Below, piece by piece: positions 22,716-34,112 of a stretch of DNA of 64,000 bases. Every line of letters starts with the position of its first letter. Positions within the stretch are counted from its first letter, which is position 1. Location: assembly GCA_038277395.1 (NCBI GenBank), contig CM076196.1:135916730-135980729 (forward strand). The letters run 5' to 3'. Source of the stretch: Dryocosmus kuriphilus (taxonomy: Eukaryota; Arthropoda; Insecta; Hymenoptera; Cynipidae). A program made the translations under genes and the position numbers. The notes under the pieces were generated by a model. That model was not told the DNA's origin. It did no database searches and saw nothing but the letters and a program-made list of their open reading frames with translations.

Positions 22716-24093
22716 TGGTCAAAGAAGTGCACCCCCGGTCTGATTTCTGGAGATTTGGAAGCGCAAAACCGGTTCTCTGCCGCACCGCCCGCGCCCCACT
22801 TGTCCCTGGCGCTGCGGTTAAAGTTGCGTTTTCCAGTTTCCACGATCGTTCAGTGCACCAGGAAAATCCTATCCCAAAAATTTCGGCTACATTTTTTTCT
22901 TTGCAGCTCGTTCGAAAGGAACCTTAATGGAGACCTTAACCCTACATTTTCGCATTGCTCAAATCAACCCTTTCGCTGATATCTTTGATTATTTATTTTT
23001 TTTCTTTCATCGCTCATATCTCGCGTTCTAATAAATGCACAGCGATTAAACCGAGATCATTGTACTCATCAGAGTTCACTTTTTAATCAAGTCCATATGA
23101 AACTTAACTCTCCGATGTAATGCAAAAGAGTTATTAGCGTACAAATTTGAAAGAACTTATCCAAAAGTCCTTTCGTCCACTTACTCTGCGCTTAGCTCTT
23201 TTCCAGTGCACCTGAGAGCCCCCATCGACATTATACTATTTAAAGTAGAGTCAATTTTCGGTGATTTGAAAAAAAAAATTATCCCGATTGGTTGATTTTT
23301 CGCCCGCCAATCCACGCGTGAAGTTACGCTGTATTTTAGCGTGTCGTTTTAAAGTCTCCATTACTCCGTTACATACGTGTTTCACTGAAATTTTAAGGTA
23401 TTCAACATACATTTCATGGCGAGTTTCATGGTAAGACTCCAAAACGAAACGGTAAAATGCAACGAAACTTCACGCGTAGATTGAGTCTATTTTAAATATT
23501 AAAATATGGATGTCTCGGATGCACTGGAAAAGAGTTTTGCGTATAGGCTTGTTTAAAATGTAAACTCTGACGAGTGTAACGATCTCGGTTTCATCGCTGT
23601 GGATTCATTAGAACCCGAGATATAAGCGATTGAAGAAAAAAAAAAAAAACCGAACGTGCCGCAAAGAAAAAAACTTATCCGCAATTTTTAAGCCAATTGC
23701 TAAATGCACTGGACTACGATTTGAAGGCGGATGGATGAAAATAAGCATGCTGATACGAGATTCTAAATAAAAGTGCAGTGTATACATTGAAGTACTCTTC
23801 AATATCATATGCATAATACACTGGGGTTGTAGGAAGGAGAGAAGTAAGGATACGTGGCTACTCGTTATGAAAGTGTATTTAAAGTAAATATTCATTTTCA
23901 TTCATTGCTAATTATCATACGAAATGAGGTTCAGTAACAGAAAATTACAATCTTTCATTAAAATCTTAAATCAAACTTAAAATACAATCTAGAATTACAA
24001 TTACAATTAATTTTTAATTGAATAATACATCTAATGCTTTCACGATGATTCATTATAATAAATTTAAAATTTTAGAATTACAAATTCTGGTCA

Positions 24094-24133
24094 GCCCTGA
24101 AGAAGTGAACTGCAATGTTTAGGAAACGTCGGC
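24094..24133 (+). ncRNA. Hammerhead-ribozyme-like motif
   Basis: GCC, then CTGAAGA, a 19-nt segment with weak GAAC/GTTT pairing, GAAAC, GTC and GGC follow in the order of a type I hammerhead: core CUGANGA and GAAA, cleavage triplet GUC, stem I GCC/GGC, and a tiny stem III AC/GU. Stem II is poor because an A faces a G at its base. Small hammerheads of this sort occur in the terminal repeats of Penelope-like elements. It lies in the centre of the foldback, between short inverted AT-rich blocks (about 24056-24090 and 24177-24215). Confidence 0.45.
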
Positions 24134-25703
24134 AAGATTAGTAGTATCGCACACGATTGGAACCCGAAAAAGCTTAAAATTTGCAATTCTAAAATTTTAA
24201 ATTTATTATACGTTTTAATTTATATTCTAACAAATAACAGCAGGTAAACAACCTCTAATTCTACGCTACATAATCCTCATCTGAATCAGAACTGTCTACA
24301 TTATAATTATCTGATTCCACGCTCTCTACGTCTAAGTTGGGGGGGGGGGGGGGGGCTGCTTTATAAAATGTCACCTACACTAAGAGGCGTTGCCACAGCG
24401 ATGAAACCGAGATCGTTACACTCGTCAGAGTTTACATTTTAAACAAGCGATATGTAAAACTCTTTTGCAGTGCATCCGAGACATTCATATTTTAATACTT
24501 AAAATCGACTCAATCTACGCGTGAAGTTTCGTTGCATTTTACCGTTTCGTTTTGGAGTCTTACCATGAAACTCGCCATGAAATGTATGTTGAATACCTTA
24601 AAATTTCAGTGAAACACGTATGTAACGGAGTAATGGAGACTTTAAAACGACACGCTAAAATACAGCGTAACTTCACGCGTGGATTGGCGGGCGAAAAATC
24701 AACCAATCGGGATAATTTTTTTTTCAAATCACCGAAAATTGACTCTACTTTAAATAGTATAATGTCGATGGGGGCTCTCAGGTGCACTGCAAAAGAGCTA
24801 AGCGCAGAGTAAGTGGACGAAAGGACTTTTGGATAAGTTCTTTCAAATTTGTACGCTAATAACTCTTTTGCATTACATCGGAGAGTTAAGTTTCATATGG
24901 ACTTGATTAAAAAGTGAACTCTGATGAGTACAATGATCTCGGTTTAATCGCTGTGCATTTATTAGAACGCGAGATATGAGCGATGAAAGAAAAAAAATAA
25001 ATAATCAAAGATAGCAGCGAAAGGGTTGATTTGAGCAATGCGAAAATGTAGGGTTAAGGTCTCCATTAAGGTTCCTTTCGAACGAGCTGCAAAGAAAAAA
25101 AATGTAGCCGAAATTTTTGGGATAGGATTTTCCTGGTGCACTGAACGATCGTGGAAACTGGAAAACGCAACTTTAACCGCAGCGCCAGGGACAGGTGGGG
25201 CGCGGGCGGTGCGGCAGAGAACCGGTTTTGCGCTTCCAAATCTCCAGAAATCAGACGGGGGGTGCACTTCTTTGACCAGCGGTGCCAGGGGTTTTCGGCA
25301 ACCTGACAGTTGGCACCGTTGGTTTTTTGAATTCCCCAGGTCCCGATCTACAATTTTTGTTCAAGGTATTTTTGTCCAGGAGGTAAAAGGTAGTTAACTA
25401 CGTTTTACTACCCCCTTTATCGCCACGGTGCCGAGGGTTGCGGCAGAATGGGACCCGACACCGTGACTTTTTCTAATTGTATACATTAAAATGTACACAT
25501 TAGTGCTTTTTTCATGCGTCCAGGACAAAAAGGTATATTTTAAAGGAAATGCGTCCAATAATAAATTAATATAAAATGCTTTCGGCAGGATTTGCACTGG
25601 CACCGTGGTCATTTTAGGGACATGATTTCATGACGAATCGATTAAAACACATTAGAATCCTGCAGCGTTTCAAGGTATAAAAACCGACCGGGCTCTTGGA
25701 CTA

Positions 25704-28559
25704 GTACAATTATCAATCTCTAGAACAAGAACCAATATGTACCTAACATATTAAGCTACAGCCAAAATTATATGGGGGAAGCTGTTGAAGGTAATCTCCC
25801 CCAAACGCGTGATTCGGGAAAAAATAGTTTGGTTTATGCAATACTATTTGCAAAATAAATACACAAATTATAAGCTTGTTTTTTCAATTGCTTGAAAATA
25901 GGCGACGAAGATTTTTTCGCTTAAAGCTAAAGTTTTCTCAAATTATTGAGTTGTCCTTGGTGTATAATTACTGTATTCTGTTCATTTAGGGTAAAAATGC
26001 AGCACTTTAATTTAGAACTTCGTCAAAATACATGCTCGAGTTCAAGTATACAATAATATTTGGGATCTATTAGGTTGAGAGCTTGAATAAATGTGATGAC
26101 AATATCTGTACAATACCGAGATGAATTTAAATTTTAAAAGACTTTATATTCCCTTTATTCCTTATATTCCTCGAATTACTGAAAGCTAAACGAACAATCG
26201 TAAAGTTAGGACAGGTAGAAATATCAAATCAATACTTTGAAGTAAATGTGGTGTCAGAATTGTTTCAATATTTGAGTCTTCCACAAAGAGTATAGAATAG
26301 TCAATAGATAGACTAATGACCATTTCACCAATCAGATCCTGTATGAAAAACACATTTTTTTTACCTAAATAATTTGTACGTAATTGGTATGAATTTGCAA
26401 CACCAAAATTAGAATTTGTATTATAGCAGAAATAGGGGTTTTAGAGGTCTGACCAGTGAAACGTTTCGCCAGCCAGGGCCTAATTCGAAATGAAAAAAAT
26501 AGGTCATTTTAATCGTCTAAATTTTTACCAATTTGTAATCCCAAAAAAATTATTAAAAAAAAATAGCTAACCAATTTTTCACCGATTTGGACCAGTGAAA
26601 TGTTTTTTCAGTCAGGACATAATCTTAATTTAAAAAACAAATATGTCATTAATCGTCTAAATTGTATCAATTTGTAACCAACAACAAATTCTTTTTTATA
26701 AAGATTTACAGTAATGAGATGTTTTTCCAGCCAAGACATTATTTGAATTAAAAAAACAAATATTTCGTTTTAATCGTATGACCAGACCCTATATGAAAAC
26801 ACATTTTTTAAATGTATAGAATACTGAATAGTCAATAGATAGACTATAGTTGTATACTGGCACTAGCTAACACGTAGCTGCCAGAGCCTAACAGCTGTGT
26901 GGTTCACCTTTCTTTCAACCAGAAGTCCTTTCTTATAAAACAGGAAAATATCTCCAAATTGGAATTTTTTAATTTTGCAATTATCGATCTCAAAGTAATA
27001 TATCTGGAATCTACAAATCATTCAAATTCCAACAATATATTATTTGTCTATAATCGCTAAAAATTTGAAAAGTACTTAATATTGAAATGAATATTGAGAT
27101 GAATTAAAAATGCTAAAATTATCATTATTTAAATATGCCTCTATCAAATAATTTTTGCATTTTTTGAAAGTTGCTATATTTCAATTTAAAAAAAATGTTT
27201 TCATAACTTGCAAATTAATATATTATAAATCAATAAAAGTGACAAAACGGAGAAAATCGGAATAAAATAAATAATTTAAAAAAATGTTTTCCAAACATAA
27301 AAACATATTTCTGATCGTTTCAGCAATGTGCACAGAAGAGACATTTTTTTTTATATGTGGACAAATACTCACGCAGTGAAAAAATGGTTCACTTTTTCAC
27401 AACATGATAATTTGAACAAAAACGATTTTTTTCAGTTTTTCCTCTTATCTGTAGTCAAAAGGACACAAAAAATTCCATATAATTGTTGACCTCAGACAAT
27501 ACAATTTTTAAATCTTATAATTGAAAATTTAATCTAAAAACGAGAGGCTGAGGATATTATCTAGATGATTAAAGAAATAAGTATATTTTACTCTTGTCCA
27601 AAAGAACGGAACAAAATTGGTTTTTTATTCCATGCCATACGGCATGGCATAGGCACTGTCTGAAGATTTAATAAAAAAAATGTTACTGACATTGGATATT
27701 TTTCGCCACTGTGAGTGGAGCGAAGTCCGATTTTGTCGGTCAAATCAAACTCTAAGGACTCTAAGGATTTGAAGTCTCCCATTTTAATTCAAACTGTTGG
27801 AAATTATTGAAAAATGTTCCAACCCAATTGTTTATATGTTATATACAAATTAATGAGCATAAATGTTTTCTTAAAACAAGACTCGCATATTTTATTCGAT
27901 AAAAATCTGATCGCGTATAGAGCAATATTTCGTCCTGACCAATGAATATTGTAATCAATTTTTTTAATATAATACAAAAAAAAACCAAATAAGTTTTTAT
28001 TTATTGCTTTCTCATAGAGATAACTTATAATGACGTACATTTTCAAATCTACTTTCTTGACACATTTAGATATAATCCGGCCATCTTCCTCTATAATCTG
28101 AATAGCTTTAAATGTTTAAATGCCGTAAAATAAAATAAACATTTATTTTATAGATCAACTTTCCTTTCAATAAGATCATACGGAATCCCGTAAGATTTAT
28201 TCGTTTCGCCTTCTTGGTAACCCGTCTGGAAATGAGCGTCTTCAGGTAGACGGTTCATTTAATGGGTCAATATTTTCCAAAATCCGAGTTATTCTTCGAT
28301 ATTCTTGAGACTAAAAAATATCATGTGGCCGTCAGATTTTTGAGATTTTTTTTGACATAATTTATTTTTTTTAAAATCACAAATAGCGCTATAAGTGACT
28401 CTATGCATACGGGTCAGTTTCTTCGGTTTTGCTCAAAGAAAAACTAAAAACAGTTTATAATTCCAGCACTTGAACCATTTGCAAGATACATGATACAGAG
28501 ATCCATCGCTTTTTGTAAAGTTGACAATTTTACAATTTATGCTTATTCAAGGCGAATCA
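25704..28559. other. AT-rich intergenic DNA with a degenerate tandem repeat
   Basis: No gene was recognised. At 26451-26790 a unit beginning GACCAGTGAAA and containing an AATCGTCTAAATT-like block recurs about three times, spaced roughly 139 and 117 bp. The segment AGTCAATAGATAGACTA flanks this array on both sides (about 26300 and 26830). The rest has no structure I can support. Confidence 0.5.
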
Positions 28560-28870
28560 CTGCAATCGAATGCTGTCGAATTCACCGAATCTAACGCGAA
28601 TTCTCTTGAATTCTCTGAAATACACGAAATCTATGAAACATTTTTTTGAATTAAACTGAATTCCTTTGAAGTCCCTTGAACTCTTTCAGATTCTCTTGAA
28701 TTTCGCTATAATTATCTTGAGTCTGAATACAATTGAATTCGCTATATTTCTCTTAAAGTCCTGTGAATTCTCTTGAATTCGAATTCGAGTGCACTCGCAT
28801 TCGCTATTTTCTTGAATTCATGAAATTTCTCTCACACTTACTGCAATTCACTTTGAATTTCCTTTCAAAC
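28560..28870. repeat. Degenerate GAATTC-rich array
   Basis: About 300 bp is built from variants of a roughly 10-base motif around TTGAATTC (GAATTCTCTTGAATTC and relatives). It contains several palindromic GAATTC sites and is imperfect throughout, so probably an old simple-sequence expansion. Confidence 0.65.
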
Positions 28871-29002
28871 AAAGTGCATAGAGATTAACAGAATTCTAAT
28901 ATAGACATTGGGCTAAGGCGACTAAGCAATTTATAGGAAATTTTTACATTAGCAAGTCGTCTACATTTAATAAAAATATACCTAGAATCTTTTTTAAATT
29001 AT

Positions 29003-29043
29003 GGCAGACGTTTTGACCTCGGATAGGGGTCCTCTTTAGTGCC
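29003..29043 (-). ncRNA. Degenerate hammerhead-ribozyme motif of a Penelope-like element
   Basis: On the minus strand: GGCA, CTAAAGA, a stem II GACC/GGTC around a 9-nt loop, AAAAC, GTC, TGCC. This matches a minimal type I hammerhead (stem I GGCA/TGCC perfect, stem II perfect, cleavage triplet GUC). There are two departures from the core: CUGANGA has A for G, and GAAA has A for its first G. Both bases are needed for catalysis, so it should be inactive. It sits about 200 bp downstream of the GIY-YIG domain in the same orientation, where Penelope-like terminal repeats carry hammerheads. Confidence 0.6.
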
Positions 29044-29244
29044 AAGTAAATATATATGAAAGTTATACTTAAAAATTACGTATTAATGTGTAACAATAAT
29101 TATGCAGTGCGAAAATGTAAATCTGTAAATGAGGATATGCAACTTGCTATCTCATAGTATTAACGTTCTATTTATTTGTAAACTAGCTTCTCGGGCCGAC
29201 ACAGGAAAGTTCTTCTGGGATGGACGAACCCATTTTCTCAGAAA

Positions 29245-30590
29245 TTATTTCGGTTTTATGATGGGATCGTAGATTTTAGAAAGTTTGTCCACGTCCGTTC
29301 TCAAATTAATTGCACTTTTATTAGCAACAATGTGACACATTTCAAGTACGATACGTTTACGAAGATGACATTCATTTGCCAAAATTTTGGCATTTTCAAA
29401 ATCGAAAGGTTCATTATTTATATCTTTTGTATGTTCTTTTACCCTAACACCTAAAGGACGTTTCATTTGACCGATATAAACTGCTTTACAATTTTGGCCT
29501 TTGCACCATATACCGTAAACAATATTAAGGTTGTCCAAACGATTTAATTTATCTTTCGTCGGTCTCAAGACGGTCTCTCTTATTTTTAATCGTCGTAGTT
29601 ATATCATAATTTCGAAAGGTTCTCGCGATTCGTTCAGATAATCCTTCTACGTAAGGAATGTTAATACAAGATCTATTTTCGACATTTTGAACGGTTTGAT
29701 TAACGACACGTTGTTCTTTTTGTGCCAGAACATTTAATCTGAGATTTATATTTTCTCTAATAAATTGTTGCGGGTAAAAGTTATCAATCAGTGCGTCCTC
29801 AACCAGTCGAAAATTATCCAACACCCATATCAGTTTAAACACGATCTGGTAGGCAGAAGCGGAGATATTAAAGAATAAAGTTGAATCAAAATATATAGGC
29901 TGTTCTGGAGAGTCTGTGAATTGCTTACTAAAACATTACCGAAAATATACTTCTACTAACGAGAATAAGTTAAAAAATGGATATGCTTGAAATTAATTGT
30001 TGAAAAACAAGTACCTGAAGCTTTGACGTGATTTAGTCGCCTGTTCGCAAAATATTTTGATCGAAAAGTATACGAATCGTGTAATTTAATGGTCTCGCCA
30101 ATTCAACTCGTATCACTAACGTGGATTTTTATCTCTGCTATTGGCACTACTTCCAATGCTTTAGCATAGGAAGTAGTGTTGCCACAGTTACAAAAAAAAA
30201 CTCATGCCGGTACAACCTTAATACCAAAATCGTTGGAATTAACTTGTAAAACACGATCTATTTCGCTTTCCGGAAGCGATACTAAAATGCCATCGACATA
30301 CCTAAAGTACAGCGGTACTTGGAAGCCTAATTTTGGTACTTATTTTCTCTAAATCATCCATGAAAATGTCCACTAGACTTGGGGGGAGGGGGGAGCCCAT
30401 CGGCAACCCTCTTTTTTGGTAGGTTTTACCTCTGAAATTGAAGTCGGTACTATCAAGACATAATCTAAGTCCCTCTTCAAAATCTTCCCACGAAATTTTT
30501 ATTTTTTCGCGGATTTGATCCCATCTACTTTGAACCGATAAGACAGACTTTTCTTTCGGTACATCCCGTATATTTTGCAAATGGTTAGTG
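29245..30590 (-). pseudogene. Penelope-like retroelement, 5'-truncated
   Basis: Minus-strand order is reverse transcriptase then endonuclease, as in Penelope-like elements. The RT part (about 30580-30180) has FNFRGKTYQKRGLPMGSPLP, then the catalytic box reads YVDG where YVDD is expected, and a frameshift near 30305 separates these blocks. After a degraded linker, 29842-29549 has CINIPYVEGLSERIARTFRN. A frame change near 29555 leads into a GIY-YIG nuclease: NIVYGIWCKGQNCKAVYIGQ, then RPLGVRVKEHTKDI, ending IYDPIIKPK at 29245. Missing N-terminal RT motifs, the YVDG change and the frameshifts mark it as dead. Confidence 0.9.
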
Positions 30591-31768
30591 CTGGAACTTT
30601 AAATTGTTTTCACTTTTTTTGTAAAAAAAAAAAGAGAAGAAAATTACTCCTATTTGTTATAAAAACAGTAAATATTTGACTGAGTATAAAGTTTTCTAGA
30701 AAAGCTTACTTTTTCAAAGTTTTTTTTGCGATTATCTCGAGAACCGTTCAAATTATAGAAGAAAGGGTGGTCATTCTCAAACTCATCCAAATCATATAAC
30801 CGTTTTCGCTAGAAAAATATACTACTCTCACTCACAGCAGGCGTCGGATATTTGAAAAAGAGGCCATGGTAACTTGATGGGGAAAGCCCCACCACCGCGA
30901 CGAAGTAATGCGTGAGACAAGGAACTAAAGGTTTCTTCGTCTCTCCCATTACAGTTTCCAGCAGCCGCTTCGTGTAAAGAAGAAAATGCACGAATGGTGA
31001 GTCCGTGAGTTGTCCCCGTTACAAGCTGCTCGTGTAAGCCGAAAATGCACGAACGCGAACGATTGAAACACTCGCCGGCGATAGCTGACTTCGCGTTCGC
31101 GACTAATCGGTTTCGACCTTGAAGCCCTTGAAGGCATTTGGAGGATGGAGTTGATTTTTCATTTTTAATAAAATCGGCGTTAACGTGAGAAGTTAGCTGA
31201 CGTCACATTTTTATCTCTGTTCTCATTGGTCTAATACTTGATAATGAAGATAGCATTGAACAGAAAGGTTTTTAATTTTTTTATTATGTTTTTCAGGAAT
31301 TCTTATGAAATGTTTTAGACGATCCGATTCTACAGCGAGTAAATTATAAAACACTGGAGGTTTGTAAAGTTGAAATATATTGGATATATATGTATGGGAT
31401 TTTGAAGTTAGATTAATATCTAATACTTTCAAGTCAGTTTTCATTATATCTATGTTTTATTTTTCAATTGATTTTAAATATTCTAAAGTTAAAATAATAA
31501 TCAATGATAATTATTTTTAATGTATTAAATTAATCAACATTTTTACTTTATACTTACCCTCTGATGGAAAAAATTTCTACGAGAAACCACCCGGTAATAA
31601 GCGTTAAATTAATTTTTTTTTTTGAATTGATACTCTCGTCAATGAAAGATACGTACCAGAGGTTTTCTGAGAAAAATCAAGAAGACGCAATTCTGGCCCA
31701 TTTTCGAGAAAAATTCATTTTAAAAATTGCGAACGGATGGTCATCGAGCTATTGTAAATGTAGTTCCA

Positions 31769-31841
31769 AGTGTCGGTAGCTTCCTGGTAGAGTGCTTGGC
31801 TGATAGCCGCAAGGTTGCGCGTTCGATTCTCGCTAAACCCA
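31769..31841 (+). tRNA. tRNA-like sequence (Ile-like), left arm, probably not functional
   Basis: The core reads TAGCTTCCTGGTAGAGTGC (A-box and D-arm shape), CTTGGCTGATAGCCGCAAG (anticodon arm, with GAT at the anticodon position) and GCGCGTTCGATTCTCGC (T arm, B box). The layout and several blocks (GGTAGAG, GCAAGGTTGCG, GTTCGAT) resemble tRNA-Ile. The acceptor stem does not pair well and the anticodon stem has extra bases, so a tRNA pseudogene or tRNA-derived SINE head is likelier than a working tRNA. Confidence 0.5.
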
Positions 31842-32209
31842 CTTAAAAATTTTTTTTTTTATTTATCAAAATGCTTGTTTATTTCATTTTCGAATAACAT
31901 TGAACATTATGACTTATGTGTTTTTTTTAGTTTGCAGAAAACATTTTAATTTTGTATTTTTTGAAATTTTTGTTTGAAACACATTGTTCCTACTTTAATT
32001 TAAAGACATGAAGACTTGAAACTATTGAAGAATAAATAGTTTTAATAAAACGCACAATTGTCAAAACAAGTGATCATAAAAATACGATAAACAGAGTTTT
32101 TATTCAAAATAACCTATAAATAATCATTACATGGTATAATTTTGTTCAATGTTATTCGAAAATGAAATAAACAAGCATTTTGATAAATAAAAATTTTTTT
32201 TTTTAAAGT

Positions 32210-32280
32210 GGGTTTAACGAGAATCGAAAGCGCAACCTTGCGGCTATCAGTCAAGCACTCTACCAGGGAGCTACCGACAC
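32210..32280 (-). tRNA. tRNA-like sequence (Ile-like), right-arm mirror copy
   Basis: This is the inverted partner of the left-arm sequence with a few substitutions. D arm GCTC/GAGT pairs here slightly better, the anticodon arm reads CTTGACTGATAGCCGCAAG, and the T arm has GCGCTTTCGATTCTCG, weaker than in the left copy. The two copies face each other across the palindrome loop. Functionality is doubtful for the same reasons. Confidence 0.5.
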
Positions 32281-34112
32281 TTGGAACTACTTTTACAATA
32301 GCTCGATGACCATCCGTTCGCAATTTTAAAAATGCATTTTTCTCGAAAATGGGCCAGAATTGCGTCTTCTAGATTTTTCTCAGAAAACCTCTGGTACGTA
32401 CCTTTCATTGACGAGATATCAATTCAAACAAAAAATTAATTTAACGCTTTTTACCGGGTGGTTTCTCGTAGAAATTTTTTCCATCAGAGGGTAAGTATAA
32501 AGTAAAAATGTTGATTAATTTAATACATTAAAAATAATTATCATTGATTATCATTTTAACTTTACAATATTTAAAATCAATTGAAGAATAAAACATAGGT
32601 ATAATAAAAACTGACTTGAAAGTATTAGATATTAATTAATTTATAATTTACTCGCTGTAGAATCGGATCGTCTAAAACATTTCATAAGAATTCCTGAAAA
32701 ACATAATGTTTAAATATTTCAAGACTTCATTACATGTATATTTGAAGTCTTTCTGCTACATTTGAAAAATGCATATTTGGCACCTTTCTGTTCAATGCTA
32801 TCTTCATTATCAAGTATTAGACCAATGAGAACAGAGATAAAAATGTAACGTCAGCTAACTTCTCACGTTAACGCCGATTTTATTAAAAATGAAAAATCAA
32901 CTCCATTCTCCAAATGCCTTCAAGGGCTTCAAGGTCGAAACCGATTAATCGCGAACGCGAAGTCAGCTATCGCCGGCGAGTGTTTCAATCGTTCGCGTTC
33001 GTGCATTTTCGGCTTACACGAGCAGCTTGTAACGGGGAAAACTCACCGACTAACCGTTCGTGCATTTTCGACTTTACACGAAGCGGCTGCTGGAAACTGT
33101 AATGGGAAAGACGAAGAAACCTAGTTCCTTGTCTCACATATCACTTCGTCGCGGTGGTGGGGCTATCCCCACCAAGTTACCATGGCCTCTTTTTCAAATA
33201 TCCGAGGCCTGACTCACAGCGCGATTTGTGATTTAAAAAAAAAAAGCGTCCTACAAAATAAAAAACCTGACGTTCAAGCAAATAATGGTCAGATTCAAAT
33301 TTAACACGAAAAAAAACTTCAGAAATGACACATCTCATTTTATTCAACTATTTTCTTACCAAAAAAATGTACGTTTTTTTCTTACTTTATATCCTTTTTA
33401 TCAAAAAATGACGTTATTTTTATACTTTATAAATTTTGTTTCCACAGAAGAGCATTACTTTTTGCTCTACGAATATAACATTGTTTTACATTTACAAATT
33501 ATAAAGAATTCTTTATATTTTTATAATAATTTAATATATACTTCACGATCATATAATTTCAATTAGGATATACATAAATTTTTCAATTATTTGCAAAAAT
33601 ATATCTTACATCACCACAAATCATCTACCAGTTCCTGCATTGTATGACATTTTTTAGCAATAATAAAATTTTTAAATCTCATTCACGACTGACACAATTA
33701 TTATTTTCAGTTTACTTTATTTTACCCCAAAACTATTTGAAAATATGAACAAATTTCTAAAAACTTAAAATTTATTTTTTTTATATTGTAACAATTGAAT
33801 TATAATGAAAAGTATTTTATTACACAATTTTTCTTCTTATTTTAAAATCTAGTTAATAAAGCATTATTTTCATAGAGATAATAGTAACCTAATTTATATC
33901 AATTCTTCCGTATTTTCATTTATGAAATTTCTTCTTTTTAAACTGTTTTCTTACCAAAAAAATGTACAATGTTTTCTTACTTTATACCCTTTTTATCGAA
34001 AAATGTCGTTATTTTTATACATTATAAATTTTGTTTCGACGGAAGAGCATTAATTTTTGCTTTACGAATATAACATTGTTTTACATTTACAAATTATAAA
34101 GAATTCTCTTTT

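Larger units (their letters stand above)
22289..25703. mobile_element. Giant foldback element, 1.3-kb arms
   Basis: The left arm 22289-23602 and right arm 24393-25703 are nearly identical inverted repeats starting TAGTCCAAGAGCCCGGTCGG. The trinucleotide GTA lies directly outside both ends (22286-22288, 25704-25706) and could be a 3-bp target duplication or chance. Each arm carries subterminal hairpin modules and a smaller internal palindrome: the CCGAGATC-containing block near 22985-23130 recurs inverted at about 23510-23640. The 0.8-kb centre is AT-rich, with a G17 run (24339-24355) and a hammerhead-like motif. The identical short frames at 23251-23442 and 24552-24743 are mirror copies, not genes. 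No transposase was seen. Confidence 0.88.
30838..33211. mobile_element. hAT-like giant foldback (2374 bp) carrying twin tRNA-like sequences
   Basis: The ends CAGGCGTCGGATATTTG and (complement) CAGGCCTCGGATATTTG are flanked by a perfect 8-bp duplication ACTCACAG (30830-30837, 33212-33219), the hAT hallmark. The left arm (30838 to about 31905) and right arm (about 32140 to 33211) are nearly complementary over more than 1 kb, leaving a loop of about 235 bp. Within each arm GCACGAA-containing segments are duplicated in tandem near the outer end, and a tRNA-like sequence lies near the inner end. There is no transposase. A transcript would fold into one long hairpin. Confidence 0.92.

Noticed and set aside
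23251..24812. Two identical short proteins on opposite strands
   Set aside because: Mirror copies created by the foldback arms, with no domain or start context.
22286..25706. GTA as a definite 3-bp target duplication
   Set aside because: Three matching bases at one locus can be chance; kept only as a possibility.
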